Shown here: one piece after another, positions 8,467 through 16,892 of the stretch
Layout: every line of letters begins with the position of its first letter
Numbering within the stretch: position 1 is the stretch's first letter
From: Treponema primitia ZAS-2
GTDB taxonomy: Bacteria; Spirochaetota; Spirochaetia; Treponematales; Breznakiellaceae
Assembly (NCBI RefSeq): GCF_000214375.1
Contig: NC_015578.1
Coordinates: 1,116,001-1,180,000, forward strand
Direction: 5' to 3'
DNA: 64,000 nt
Made by a program: the position numbers and the translations under genes
Notes under the pieces: generated by a model
The model's database searches: none
The model's input: only the letters and a program-made list of their open reading frames with translations
Told to the model about the DNA's origin: nothing

Positions 8467-9084
8467 TCATTTGCCTTCAGGGTTAGATAAAAATCCATCG
8501 ATCTGGGATAGTAAATCTGTGTAAGTATCTACACAAACAATATCGCTGTTGTCAGATCGTATCGCCGGGGGGGCGCGGAAGAGGCAGCCCGCATCGGCTT
8601 CCCGGATCATTGCCAGGTCGTTGAAGGAATCCCCTGCGGCGAATACCCCCAGGTTAATGGACTTGAAGGCGATAACCGCATGCTTTTTGCCGTCCTTCTG
8701 CCGGAGCTTGTACCCGGTAACGGTGCCGTCCGCCTCGGTGATCAGGGTGTTGCAGAAAAGGGTAGGGTAGCCTAGTTTTGCCATCAGGGGCTTGGCGAAC
8801 TGTTCAAAGGTATCCGAAAGGATGATAAGCTGGGTGCGTTCTTTCAGGGCCCGGGTAAATTCCGCTGCCCCCTCCAGGGGTTCCATGGTCCCGATGACTT
8901 TCTGGATATCTGCCAGCTTAAGATGGTGTTCTTCCAGGAGTTTCAACCGGAACGACATGAGCTTATCGTAATCAGGCTCATCCCGGGTGGTACGCCGCAG
9001 TTCGGGAATACCCGCAGCTTCGGAAAAGGCTATCCAAATTTCGGGGATCAGAACCCCTTCCAGATCAAGGCAGACAATGGGCAT
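8467..9084 (-). CDS. thrH: ThrH-type phosphoserine phosphatase / homoserine phosphotransferase
   Basis: HAD-superfamily enzyme that removes phosphate from phosphoserine and, in the characterised Pseudomonas ThrH, can pass it to homoserine, linking serine and threonine synthesis. From the ATG at 9084 the protein is 205 residues, the same as Pseudomonas ThrH; a start 8 codons upstream would add a non-conserved tail. Motif I is DLEGVLIPEIWIAF (residues 5-18), motif II ILSDTFEQF, motif IV AAGDSFNDLAMI, and YKLRQKDGKKHAVIAFKS is characteristic of ThrH. No operon partner; the gene converges on era. Whether it mainly serves serine synthesis or phosphotransfer cannot be read from sequence. Confidence 0.9.
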   Translation of the reverse strand: MPIVCLDLEGVLIPEIWIAFSEAAGIPELRRTTRDEPDYDKLMSFRLKLLEEHHLKLADIQKVIGTMEPLEGAAEFTRALKERTQLIILSDTFEQFAKPLMAKLGYPTLFCNTLITEADGTVTGYKLRQKDGKKHAVIAFKSINLGVFAAGDSFNDLAMIREADAGCLFRAPPAIRSDNSDIVCVDTYTDLLSQIDGFLSNPEGK

Positions 9085-9651
9085 TACAGAAACCGATCCT
9101 TTATACAAAATTGTTATTGGAGCATTCTACTATGGGGAATAGAATGGCGCAAGGCGTTGTATTGCCAATTTAACCAAAGGTGGCTCATCCTCCGGGAGGG
9201 GTGGGGATTGCCTCCATCCCCTAACCTGTAGAGTCCGCCTCCGTCAGCCTCGCTTCGCGAGTCTGCTACGGCGGGGAATTCCAGAGACGGGGACGGAGGC
9301 AATCCCCACCCCTCCCGGAGACATAGGTCAACATTAGGAAACTGGTATTGCGTGCTGTTATGTTTAGCAATGGCCTCAGGCAATCCTTACTTTTGTATGG
9401 CAATGGTTTTTTATTGTAGGTATATGGGGATAAAGGCAGGGGCGAATTGCCATCCCCCCCGGTCAGTAACCCAGTACAGCTATCACACTGACCGTTGCTT
9501 ATGCAACTTTCATTCGTAACCTATTTTTGTAAAATAGGCCATAAAATAAGAATTTTCTTATATGGAAATAAAACTTTTTAATATAGTATTATAAAAAAAA
9601 GCTAAATTTGAATGGTAAAAATAAGTATTATTTTACTAAAAAGTGTTGCAA
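9085..9651. other. Non-coding intergenic region with palindromic structure
   Basis: About 570 bases between the divergent thrH and birA. The left half is GC-rich and holds a large inverted repeat (9190-9320). The right half, from about 9500, is AT-rich with small palindromes, for example CCTATTTT-TGT-AAAATAGG at 9521-9539 and AAAATAA-GTA-TTATTTT near 9618-9634. Short open frames here only translate the repeat and have no ribosome-binding site or codon pattern of their own. No tRNA or small RNA could be identified. Confidence 0.6.
9190..9320. repeat. Inverted-repeat element, 32-bp arms, MITE- or REP-like
   Basis: Arms 9190-9221 and 9289-9320 are reverse complements with one mismatch. The 67-base centre contains further complementary stretches (CCGCC with GGCGG, and CTCGC-TTC-GCGAG), so the whole element can fold into a long nested hairpin. 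No terminal target duplication is apparent. It could be a non-autonomous mobile element, a REP-type repeat or a bidirectional terminator-like structure. Confidence 0.75.
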
Positions 9652-10407
9652 ATGAAGAAACTTGAGTTGTACAACCCTTTTTCCGCCCCTGTTTTTCACC
9701 TGGAGACCACGGCCAGCACCATGCTGGACGCCCGGGAACTGGCTGCCCGGGGATCACCCCACGGTACGGTGATCATGGCGGATGTTCAGGAAGCGGGCCG
9801 GGGCCGTATCCCCAGCCGTCCCTGGAAGGCTGAAAAGGGCAGCCTTCTTTTTACCTTACTTCTCCGGTATCCCGGGATGGAAGCCATACCTCAGGCACTG
9901 ACCCTCAGAACCGGCCTGGCCCTGGCCTTGGCTATCGAAGATTTTGTCCCGGCCTTTAAGGGGATGACCCGGGTCAAATGGCCCAATGACCTGATGCTGG
10001 GATCGAAAAAAGTGGCGGGGATACTCACCGAGGGGGACGGCAAAAATGTATATATCGGGATTGGGGTGAATGTGGCCCAGGGGGAATTTCCTCCTGATAT
10101 CAGAGATAAGGCTGTGAGTTTGGGATTGGCGCCGGAGGCCCGGTTCCCCTTGCTGGAGGCTTTTCTCCGGCGTTTCCATGGGCAACTTGAGGGGCCTGAT
10201 TCAGGGAGCGATAGCTGGCGGGAACAGCTTGACCGGCGGCTGTATATGAAGGGCAGTCAGGTACGCTTCATTGACGGCCCAGCCGCTTCGGGCCGCTTGG
10301 TGGAGGGGACTCTGCAAGGCATAGGCCCCGGGGGGGAGCTTCTTATCCAAACCGGAGACTCGGCGGAAGCCCAGGGTTTTATCACCGGGGAACTGGATGT
10401 GTATTGA
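9652..10407 (+). CDS. birA: Biotin--[acetyl-CoA-carboxylase] ligase, class I (no DNA-binding domain)
   Basis: Activates biotin with ATP and attaches it to the lysine of biotin carboxyl carrier domains. From the ATG at 9652 it has 251 residues. Motifs: the substrate sensor ETTASTMLDAR near residue 19, the biotin/AMP loop EAGRGRIPSRPW near residue 47 (classically GRGRxGRxW), and KWPNDLML followed by KKVAGILTE. The N-terminal winged helix of the E. coli repressor-type BirA is absent, so it is an enzyme only. In-frame GTG and TTG codons lie three and two codons upstream; none of the possible starts has a Shine-Dalgarno. The GerMN gene follows after 36 bases. Confidence 0.92.
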   Translation: MKKLELYNPFSAPVFHLETTASTMLDARELAARGSPHGTVIMADVQEAGRGRIPSRPWKAEKGSLLFTLLLRYPGMEAIPQALTLRTGLALALAIEDFVPAFKGMTRVKWPNDLMLGSKKVAGILTEGDGKNVYIGIGVNVAQGEFPPDIRDKAVSLGLAPEARFPLLEAFLRRFHGQLEGPDSGSDSWREQLDRRLYMKGSQVRFIDGPAASGRLVEGTLQGIGPGGELLIQTGDSAEAQGFITGELDVY

Positions 10408-10408
10408 G

Positions 10409-10437
10409 TTGACCCCCTGGCTAATTCACTCTATTAT
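10409..10437 (+). promoter_or_regulatory. Promoter for the GerMN gene, leaderless type
   Basis: TTGACC, 17 bases, TATTAT, ending 6 bases before the GTG at 10444. Near-consensus hexamers at ideal spacing; transcription would start at or within a base or two of the GTG. Confidence 0.6.
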
Positions 10438-10443
10438 TAGGGA

Positions 10444-11265
10444 GTGGCAGCTTTAAAAAACCGGAATAAAAATACTTCTCCCCCTCCGAAAAAAACGATT
10501 CAGTTTGTTTTTTGGACCCTGTTTTTCATAGTGATTATCAGTCTTTTTATCGTCAGCTGGCAGCTTATTGAATCTAATGTAAAAAAAACCGGACTTCTGG
10601 ACCGGCTCTTTAACCGGGAAGCGGCAAGGACTGAAAGCCCTTCGGAAATCCCGGTGCCCCTGGAAATTGGCCCCGGTGTACCCAGCCCCGGTCAGGCAGA
10701 AGATGGCCTGCCTATAGGCCCTACAGAACCTGCTCCCGAGCCAGCGGACGAATTTACCCTTACCGGGGATGAGGCCCCTGAGCCGCAATCGCTTACCGAA
10801 ACCAAGCCTGCCGCCCCGCCTGTGACCCCGGCGCCTCCGGCCGTACAATCCCGGGACCGGGCTCTCTACTTCATCCGGGTTGACGGGGACGGGACCATCC
10901 TGCGTACTTCGGTTAACCGTACCGTAACCTTGAGCGATTCCCCTTTGGAGGATGTGTTGCGACTTCTCCTGCAGGGTCCCACAGCGGCAGAAAAAGCCCG
11001 GGGCCTTATCACCCTGATTCCCCCAGGGACCAAATTCCTCAGGGCCGAAGTACGGGGATCCACAGTCTACATCAGTTTTAGCGAGGATTTTCAGTTCAAT
11101 ACCTATGGAGTGGAGGGTTATGTGGGCCAGCTGCGACAGGTGGTGTGGACCGCCACGGAATTTTCCAATGTCAAGGATGTGCAGATACTCATAGAAGGCC
11201 GTCGGGTTGATTATCTGGGGGAAGGAATCAACATTGGGAGCCCCCTGGACAGGGATGCGTTCTAG
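10444..11265 (+). CDS. GerMN-domain membrane-anchored protein
   Basis: A 273-residue protein with one membrane segment (about residues 20-42), a long Pro/Glu-rich periplasmic linker (residues 60-135), and a C-terminal GerMN domain (about 140-265) recognisable from SPLEDVLRLLLQGPTAAEK, LITLIPPGTKFLRAEVRG and VYISFSEDF. GerMN domains were named from spore germination protein GerM and are found in envelope proteins of many non-sporulating bacteria; they are thought to bind wall or protein ligands, and the exact role here is unknown. GTG is the first possible start because a stop codon lies two codons upstream in frame, and a GGGAG stretch sits directly against it, too close to act as a normal ribosome-binding site. 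Confidence 0.8.
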   Translation: MAALKNRNKNTSPPPKKTIQFVFWTLFFIVIISLFIVSWQLIESNVKKTGLLDRLFNREAARTESPSEIPVPLEIGPGVPSPGQAEDGLPIGPTEPAPEPADEFTLTGDEAPEPQSLTETKPAAPPVTPAPPAVQSRDRALYFIRVDGDGTILRTSVNRTVTLSDSPLEDVLRLLLQGPTAAEKARGLITLIPPGTKFLRAEVRGSTVYISFSEDFQFNTYGVEGYVGQLRQVVWTATEFSNVKDVQILIEGRRVDYLGEGINIGSPLDRDAF

Positions 11266-11268
11266 GCT

Positions 11269-12135
11269 TCAGAAAACCCGAAGCCGCCGCATGGAAAGGG
11301 CCTTGCCGGTTTCCCGGTCCATTTCCGCAATCACCCCCCGGAGTTCCGGAACCTGATCCGCCGATGGTTCAGCGCAGGCCATACGGTACAGCACCTGGGT
11401 CCGCGCCCGGTCCAGGCAAATCTTAGCATCCATGCCGATTATGCCGCCTGATACGCCGGTCATACCCAGATCCGATATGTAGCCCGTACCCCCGGGGAGC
11501 ACCTTTTCATCCGCAGTCTGTACATGGGTATGGGTACCCACCACTAGGCCTGCCCTGCCGTCCAGGTAATAACCCAGGGCTTCCTTTTCCCTGGTGGATT
11601 CTGCGTGAAAATCAACCAGTACTATGGCGGGAGACTTAAGGGACTCTTGAGTCCCAAGGGACTCTTGAGTCCCAAGGGTCTCTGGAGACCCAAGGGTCTC
11701 TGGAGACCCAAAGGTCTCTTGGATAACCGAGTCAAAGGAGCGGAAGGGGCAGTCGATGGGGGTCATCAGTTCCCGGCCCTGGAGATTTATCACCAGATAG
11801 GGGATCTCGTTTTTTCTGATCAGCACCCAGCCATGGCCCGGGGCGCCGGCGGGATAATTCAGGGGCCGCAGTATCCGTTCTTCAGTGTCCAGAACGGGCC
11901 AGAAATCCCGTTTCTCCCAGACATGGTTCCCCGAAGTAACTACATCCGCCCCGGCGGCAAGGATACGGCTCAGATTAGGGTTGGTAATACCGAAACCATC
12001 CGCGGCGTTTTCCCCGTTGACCACCACAAAATCTGCCCTCTCATCCCGGATAAGGGAAGGGAGCAGCTTTTCCAGAACATCCAGCCCCGGATTGCCCACC
12101 ACATCGCCGATCATGATTACCCTTAGTGCATCCAT
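11269..12135 (-). CDS. ymdB: YmdB-family metallophosphoesterase with in-frame repeat insertion
   Basis: Dinuclear-metal phosphoesterase of the TIGR00282 family; Bacillus YmdB hydrolyses 2',3'-cyclic nucleotides and influences RNA turnover and biofilm decisions. The product is 288 residues, about 25 longer than usual. Metal-binding motifs are complete: MIGDVVGNPG (start), VNGENAADGFG, SGNHVWEKRD, VDFHAESTREK and GTHTHVQTADE. The extra length is a tandem repeat of GSPETL and GTQESL units at about residues 142-165, encoded by four 18-base palindromic units at 11640-11711, between two conserved blocks. RNase Y, the usual partner of YmdB in RNA decay, is at 18.6 kb. No Shine-Dalgarno; a TATACT ends 7 bases before the ATG. 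Confidence 0.92.
   Translation of the reverse strand: MDALRVIMIGDVVGNPGLDVLEKLLPSLIRDERADFVVVNGENAADGFGITNPNLSRILAAGADVVTSGNHVWEKRDFWPVLDTEERILRPLNYPAGAPGHGWVLIRKNEIPYLVINLQGRELMTPIDCPFRSFDSVIQETFGSPETLGSPETLGTQESLGTQESLKSPAIVLVDFHAESTREKEALGYYLDGRAGLVVGTHTHVQTADEKVLPGGTGYISDLGMTGVSGGIIGMDAKICLDRARTQVLYRMACAEPSADQVPELRGVIAEMDRETGKALSMRRLRVF
11640..11711. repeat. Tandem array of four 18-bp palindromic units inside ymdB
   Basis: Units at 11640, 11658, 11676 and 11694, period 18. The first two are GGGACTC-TT-GAGTCCC and the last two GGGTCTC-TG-GAGACCC, each followed by AA. Each unit is itself a 7-bp-arm palindrome, and the change between unit types is compensated on both arms. Degenerate half-units flank the array. 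The period is a multiple of three, so the frame is kept. Confidence 0.92.
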
Positions 12136-12142
12136 AGGGGAA

Positions 12143-12171
12143 GTATACGGGGGAAGGGGGGATTAATCCAG
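12143..12171 (-). promoter_or_regulatory. Possible ymdB promoter, leaderless type
   Basis: Minus strand TATACT ends 7 bases before the ymdB ATG; the -35 at 17-base spacing (TGGATT) is poor. There is no Shine-Dalgarno. Confidence 0.3.
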
Positions 12172-12277
12172 GGTAGATTTTTAGAAATATTTTACGTGTA
12201 TTATAATGAATAATGCGGCAATTGGTAAAATTTGTTGTGATACAAACATGATGCGATGTTTCGCCGGAATGATACCA

Positions 12278-13039
12278 TCACGGCTGTTTAAGATACCGGT
12301 AATCAACAAGATCCAGGTGATGTTCCTCCAGCCAATTCCGGACCCGCTTGTCACAGAGGGTTTCCAGATCCTTGCATCGGGGCAGGGTTAAGCTGGTATT
12401 GTCCAGCAGGTACTGATCGATATAACCGGGGTGGAAATGCAGCACCCGAATTTCGTCGGAACTGTTTAAAAGGCCATAACGGTCTTCAAAAAAATCCTCT
12501 GGCTTCGCTCCACGGTTAATGATATCCCCATAGTCCAGCCTATCCACTGCGGAAAGGTAGCCCTTTTGGGGCTGCCCGTCCAGTTCAATATAGTGCAAGC
12601 CGTACCGAAGGGCAGCATCCCTGAGGGCTGCGGTAATTTCATCGCTTTGAACGGAGTGAATTTCAATATGCAGGGGATACTCCCCGGTGAGATCGCGAAA
12701 CCTTTCTATCTGGGCGTTTGTTTCCCGCAGGGCATCGGGGTAACTAATCTGGTACCGGCCGGTTTTATACTCCCCGGAGCGGCGGAAACGTCCCTGTTCA
12801 TCCACCAGGGAGGGAATGCTGTCCGGGGGGCTGCAGGGAAGGCCCTGTACAAAATTGGTATGCAGGACCAGGCACAGATCCGGCATTTCTTTTTTACGGA
12901 GCTCCAGGGCAAATTCCGCAGCGGGCATATTTACCATAAGCCCTGCGGTCCGGGCGATGCCGAATTTGCAGGCCTGGATAAGTCCAAGGCTAAAGGCCCG
13001 GGAAAAGCCAAAATCATCGGCGGCAATTATCAGTTTCAT
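12278..13039 (-). CDS. ChbG/YdjC-family carbohydrate deacetylase
   Basis: Metal-dependent deacetylase of the YdjC family; E. coli ChbG removes an acetyl group from chitobiose phosphate. 253 residues from the ATG at 13039, which has AGGAG nine bases upstream. Family features: the catalytic and metal pair in IAADDFGFS (residues 4-12), LVLHTNFVQG, HIEIHSVQSDEI and the late histidine motif VLHFHPGYID. It is the last gene of an ABC transporter operon, starting 12 bases after the permease stop, so its substrate may be what that importer brings in. Specificity cannot be read from sequence; acetylated amino sugars or related compounds are the family norm. Confidence 0.85.
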   Translation of the reverse strand: MKLIIAADDFGFSRAFSLGLIQACKFGIARTAGLMVNMPAAEFALELRKKEMPDLCLVLHTNFVQGLPCSPPDSIPSLVDEQGRFRRSGEYKTGRYQISYPDALRETNAQIERFRDLTGEYPLHIEIHSVQSDEITAALRDAALRYGLHYIELDGQPQKGYLSAVDRLDYGDIINRGAKPEDFFEDRYGLLNSSDEIRVLHFHPGYIDQYLLDNTSLTLPRCKDLETLCDKRVRNWLEEHHLDLVDYRYLKQP

Positions 13040-13051
13040 CCCCAGCAACTC

Positions 13052-14713
13052 CTACAGTTTAAGTTCTCTTCTACCGGTGATTTTGAAAATGACCAGCAGA
13101 CAGATAACAGAAATACCCATAAAGATCACCGACAGCGCGGCGGCGTTGCCGTACATACCCCGGATAACCTCGGTATAAATGGCCACCGTGATGGTCCGGG
13201 TTCCCGCCACATAGAGCATGATGGAAGCACTGAGTTCAGAGGTGGTCTGCATCCAGGTCATGATGGAACCCGACAGGATTCCCGGACCCAGGATGGGCAC
13301 CGTAATGCGGGTAAAAACCCTGAGGGGGGAAGCTCCTAAACTTATTCCCGCTTCTTCGGTACTCATGCTGATGGAACGCAACAGGGCGGATATGGAACGG
13401 ATCATGTAGGGAAGCCTGCGGATCACATAAACCAGGATCAGGGCGCCGGCGGTGCCTGCCAGCACAAAGGGTTTGCGGAAGCTTACTGAAATGGCTATTC
13501 CCAATACTGAACCGGGAATGATAAAGGGTATCATGGAAAAGGCATCCAGGGCGGTGTTGAGTCTGCTGGGTCTGCGGACCACCACATAGGAAACCAACAA
13601 TCCCAGGATTATAATAATGAGTACCGCAGCGCTGGAAAAAACCAGGGTATTACGAATGGAGTCCCCCAGCCGGGAAAACACGCGGTTAAAGCTGTCCAGG
13701 GAAAAACCATCCACAAACATGGACCCCGAGGGGGAGGTCTTTTTAAAAGCCGTATAGATGATCAGGGCCTGGGGAATAGTGGCCAGTCCTATGAGGGTGT
13801 AGCAATACAGATGGGCCAGGATACTCCGGAGCATCCCGGCCTTAACCGGTTCTATGGGCTGGTATGCGTTCATGGAATAGGAGTTGTGATCGGTTACATA
13901 CTTTTGGGCCAGGAATACCGCCAGGGTGGTAAGCATCAGGATAAGGCTCATGGCGGCGGCAAAATTCTTGTCCGATCCCGTTTCGGCCATGTACTGGTTA
14001 AAAATAAGCACCGGCATGGTGCGGTACCCTTCTCCGATGAGCATGGGGGTGCCAAAGTCCGCGAGGGAACGCATGAACGCCAGGAGGGCTGCGGCAATAA
14101 TGGTGGGCGTTATCAGGGGGATTACCACCAGGGTAAAGCGGCGAAAACCGGTACAGCCGAATCCTTCGGCAGCCTCAAAGAGGGAGGTGTCCATGCTGGA
14201 CAGGGCGCCTGAAACGTAGAGGTAAATGACGGGCATCATAAAGAGGGAGGCCACCAGGAGTATGCCCCCAAAGCCGTAGATACCCTGGTAATGCAGGCCC
14301 AAAATGTCGTTTAAAAACCGGGTAAGCGCCCCGTTGCGGCCTAAAAGAAGTATCCAGGAATAGGCGCCGATAAAGGGAGGCGAGATCATGGAAAGGGTAA
14401 TCACCAGATCCAAAAAAGAGCGGCCCCGGATCTTAACGGTTTTCATCACAAAGGCCAGGGTAGTACCAAGGACCGTGGCCAGCAGGGTAACGCAGGAAGT
14501 AACCTTCAGGCTGTTAAGGAGTGAATTGTAATAATACTTTCTGCTGAAAAACAGGGCAAAATTAGCCAATGTGAGTTCCCCGCTTTCATTGTCAAGGGCG
14601 CTCTGTTTTAAAATACCAAAGAGGGGATAGAGCAGAAATAAAACAAAAAAAATCAGGGCTCCGGCGCTGACGATCATCCAGATGTCAAAGGGCCGGCGTC
14701 TACTCAAGCTCAT
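13052..14713 (-). CDS. ABC transporter permease, fused two-domain (FbpB/PhnV-like)
   Basis: A 553-residue inner-membrane permease made of two homologous halves, each with about six membrane segments and an EAA-type loop that contacts the ATPase: first half SLFEAAEGFGCTGFRRFTLVVIPL (region near residue 190), second half EEAGISLGASPLRVFTRITVPIL (near residue 470). This fused form is typical of iron(III), 2-aminoethylphosphonate and some polyamine importers. It overlaps the ATPase gene by 14 bases and is followed directly by a deacetylase gene, so the four genes from 16892 down to 12278 form one operon. Substrate unresolved. Confidence 0.88.
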   Translation of the reverse strand: MSLSRRRPFDIWMIVSAGALIFFVLFLLYPLFGILKQSALDNESGELTLANFALFFSRKYYYNSLLNSLKVTSCVTLLATVLGTTLAFVMKTVKIRGRSFLDLVITLSMISPPFIGAYSWILLLGRNGALTRFLNDILGLHYQGIYGFGGILLVASLFMMPVIYLYVSGALSSMDTSLFEAAEGFGCTGFRRFTLVVIPLITPTIIAAALLAFMRSLADFGTPMLIGEGYRTMPVLIFNQYMAETGSDKNFAAAMSLILMLTTLAVFLAQKYVTDHNSYSMNAYQPIEPVKAGMLRSILAHLYCYTLIGLATIPQALIIYTAFKKTSPSGSMFVDGFSLDSFNRVFSRLGDSIRNTLVFSSAAVLIIIILGLLVSYVVVRRPSRLNTALDAFSMIPFIIPGSVLGIAISVSFRKPFVLAGTAGALILVYVIRRLPYMIRSISALLRSISMSTEEAGISLGASPLRVFTRITVPILGPGILSGSIMTWMQTTSELSASIMLYVAGTRTITVAIYTEVIRGMYGNAAALSVIFMGISVICLLVIFKITGRRELKL

Positions 14714-15797
14714 TCTGAACTCCCTTAAGGAAGTTTACCCTACCTTCGGGATCAAAAATATTTACCTTATGCCGGACAAAATCCAGGGTAACGGGGCTGC
14801 CGGTTTTAAATTCTCCCTGTTGGTCCGAGGTCATGATCACCTCTACCGGGGGGCTAAAACCGGTTTCAACCTGATAGTGGGTATTGGGTCCCAGAAACAC
14901 TTTGCTGCGCACAGTTCCTCGGATTCCCGGCCCATCCCCCCGGACAATAAATTCCTCAGGACGTATGGAAACCAGAACCTTGCTTCCTGCGGGGGGGAGC
15001 TCGTCTCCCCAGGTGTCCAGGGGAACCCTGAAACCGTCAGGAAAAGTAACCGTCCCCCGATCAAACTCCGCTTCCAGCAGGTTGCTGCGCCCTATAAAGG
15101 TGGCTACAAAACGATTGGCCGGCCGGCCGTATATATTCTGGGGAGCGCCGACCTGTTGTATAACCCCGTCTTTCATAACGGCAATACGGTCGGAGATAGC
15201 CAGGGCTTCTTCCTGATCATGGGTAACATAGACAGTGGTAATACCCGTCTTGTTCTGTATATCCTTGATGGCATCCCGGGTTTCTATACGCAGCTTTGCG
15301 TCCAGATTTGAAAGGGGTTCATCCATCAGGAGCAGATCCGGTTCTATCACTATTGCCCGGGCCAAGGCTATGCGCTGCTGCTGGCCTCCGCTCATGCGGT
15401 TGGGCATACGATCCCGAAGCTCTTCAATATGTACGGTATGCAGGATGGCATCAACCCGGGACTCAATTTCCGGCCGGGGGATATTCCGGTTCCGCAGACC
15501 GAAGGCAACATTTTGAAAGGTGGACATATGGGGAAAGATGGCGTAGTTCTGAAACACCATACCCACATTGCGTTTATTAACCGGTACTTGGTTTATGACC
15601 CGATCGCCAAAAAGAATACGCCCGCCCTCAATGGAATTAAACCCTATCATCATCCTGAGCAGAGTTGTTTTGCCGCAACCCGAAGGACCCAGGAGGGTGA
15701 AAAATTCACCCTCCCGTATTTTAACCGAAAGATCGGGAATGATAGTATTATCTCCGTATTTTTTTACCAGATGTTCACAGGTAACGGCTACGCTCAT
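14700..15797 (-). CDS. ABC transporter ATPase, PotA/FbpC type
   Basis: 365-residue ATPase that powers the permease encoded downstream. Walker A GPSGCGKTTLL (residues 36-46), Q-loop FQNYAIFPHM, signature MSGGQQQRIALARA, Walker B LLLMDEPLSNLD, H-loop VTHDQEEAL, then a TOBE-like C-terminal domain (from about residue 240) used for regulation or substrate sensing. The ATG has AAGGAG eight bases upstream. The putrescine, iron and phosphonate subfamilies share these features, so the exact substrate is open. Confidence 0.92.
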   Translation of the reverse strand: MSVAVTCEHLVKKYGDNTIIPDLSVKIREGEFFTLLGPSGCGKTTLLRMMIGFNSIEGGRILFGDRVINQVPVNKRNVGMVFQNYAIFPHMSTFQNVAFGLRNRNIPRPEIESRVDAILHTVHIEELRDRMPNRMSGGQQQRIALARAIVIEPDLLLMDEPLSNLDAKLRIETRDAIKDIQNKTGITTVYVTHDQEEALAISDRIAVMKDGVIQQVGAPQNIYGRPANRFVATFIGRSNLLEAEFDRGTVTFPDGFRVPLDTWGDELPPAGSKVLVSIRPEEFIVRGDGPGIRGTVRSKVFLGPNTHYQVETGFSPPVEVIMTSDQQGEFKTGSPVTLDFVRHKVNIFDPEGRVNFLKGVQNELE

Positions 15798-15824
15798 GGT
15801 AAAACTCCTTCAAACCCGTTGTTC

Positions 15825-16892
15825 CTATTGAAGAACCCTGGTCATAAGATCATTGAATTGCGCCTGAATCCTCTTGGTGTTCTGGATGATCCACTCCTCG
15901 GGATAGTCCATGTGATTTTTGCCTACAATCCGTTCAATATCGCTGTAGGGTTTAAAGTAGGAAGCCAGGGCGGCGTTTTTACGGACCGGCCGGGAACTGG
16001 TGGTGGTCCCCATGGCGCCCTGCATCTCCTCGGAAATTACAAAGTCTACGAACAGCCGGGCATTTTGGGGGTTTGCCCCGCCTTTGACTATCTGAACGGT
16101 ACTGGGGGCAAAATAGAGACATTCCCGGGGATACACAATTTCCAGATGTTTGGCTCCGTCCTTCATATAGGTTACCGATGGCGCCTCCCAGGTAAGGGCT
16201 ACCCCGTATTCGCCGTCCGCCACGGATTTATGGATATTACCGGAACTCTCCAGCATGATGCCATGTTTCAACAGCTTTTCCACATAGCTCCAGCCGCTGT
16301 CAGATTCGTACCGTTTGCCCTCGGCAATGGCAAAGCCGTCCAAAATTTGCCCCAGGTGGCTGAAGGCGGAATTGGATTTTGCAGCGTTACCAAAAACAAC
16401 CTTTTTGGCCAACTGGGGCTGCAACAGATCCGCATAGCTTTCAATCTTTATGTTTCCCACCACATTCCGGTTTACCAGCAGCACATGGGTAGTAAATTCA
16501 AAGCCCGTAAAATAGTTATCCGGATCCTGGGCCACTTCTTCTATAAAGGCAGCCTCGGGGCTGTGGTATGGCTCAAAAAGATCCTTGCTGTTCTGAAGCA
16601 GGGACTTGCCGCCGCCTATAAGCACATCCGCTATGGGATTATCCTTTTCTGCGGTCAGTCGGTTCATAAGCTCTCCGCCGCTGGCGGATATAACCTCTAC
16701 CTTAACGCCGTACTTTGACTCAAAGGCCGGAATCAGCTGGCTCATAAAATCTTCCGAGGTATTGGAATAGACAACCAGATTCTTGGATACTCCGCCGCTG
16801 TTCTTGTCCTCTTTGCCGCCCCCGGCCGCTAAACCGGCCGCAATGCCTCCGAACAGCGCAAGGGCCAAAAAAAACCGTATGGATTTCTGCAT
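15825..16892 (-). CDS. Periplasmic binding protein, iron/phosphonate/polyamine type
   Basis: 355 residues with a signal peptide (about residues 1-22) that ends at AAGGGKEDKN without a lipobox Cys, the form common for secreted binding proteins in this window. Family 1/6-type features: NLVVYSNTSEDFMSQLIPAFESKYG (residues 38-62), SASGGELMNRLTAEKDNPIADVLIGGG and a late NAALASYFKPY. These match FbpA and 2-aminoethylphosphonate-type receptors. AGGAGG precedes the ATG. It is the first gene of the operon binding protein-ATPase-permease-deacetylase. The conserved tyrosine pair of ferric FbpA is not evident, so a non-iron ligand is plausible. Confidence 0.87.
   Translation of the reverse strand: MQKSIRFFLALALFGGIAAGLAAGGGKEDKNSGGVSKNLVVYSNTSEDFMSQLIPAFESKYGVKVEVISASGGELMNRLTAEKDNPIADVLIGGGKSLLQNSKDLFEPYHSPEAAFIEEVAQDPDNYFTGFEFTTHVLLVNRNVVGNIKIESYADLLQPQLAKKVVFGNAAKSNSAFSHLGQILDGFAIAEGKRYESDSGWSYVEKLLKHGIMLESSGNIHKSVADGEYGVALTWEAPSVTYMKDGAKHLEIVYPRECLYFAPSTVQIVKGGANPQNARLFVDFVISEEMQGAMGTTTSSRPVRKNAALASYFKPYSDIERIVGKNHMDYPEEWIIQNTKRIQAQFNDLMTRVLQ

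Noticed and set aside
9114-9383. 89-codon minus-strand open frame (and the overlapping 8923-9231 plus frame)
   Set aside because: Mostly translates the inverted-repeat element; no start signal or coding pattern of its own.
9085-9651. tRNA or small structured RNA gene
   Set aside because: I found no cloverleaf, CCA end or T-loop consensus; the structure seen is accounted for by the inverted repeat and AT-rich palindromes.
11640-11711. CRISPR-like array
   Set aside because: Units are directly adjacent with 2-base gaps and there are no spacers; the array is an in-frame coding repeat.
15429-16718. 429-codon plus-strand frame over the ABC ATPase and binding-protein genes
   Set aside because: Spans two confident minus-strand genes and their spacer; shadow frame only.
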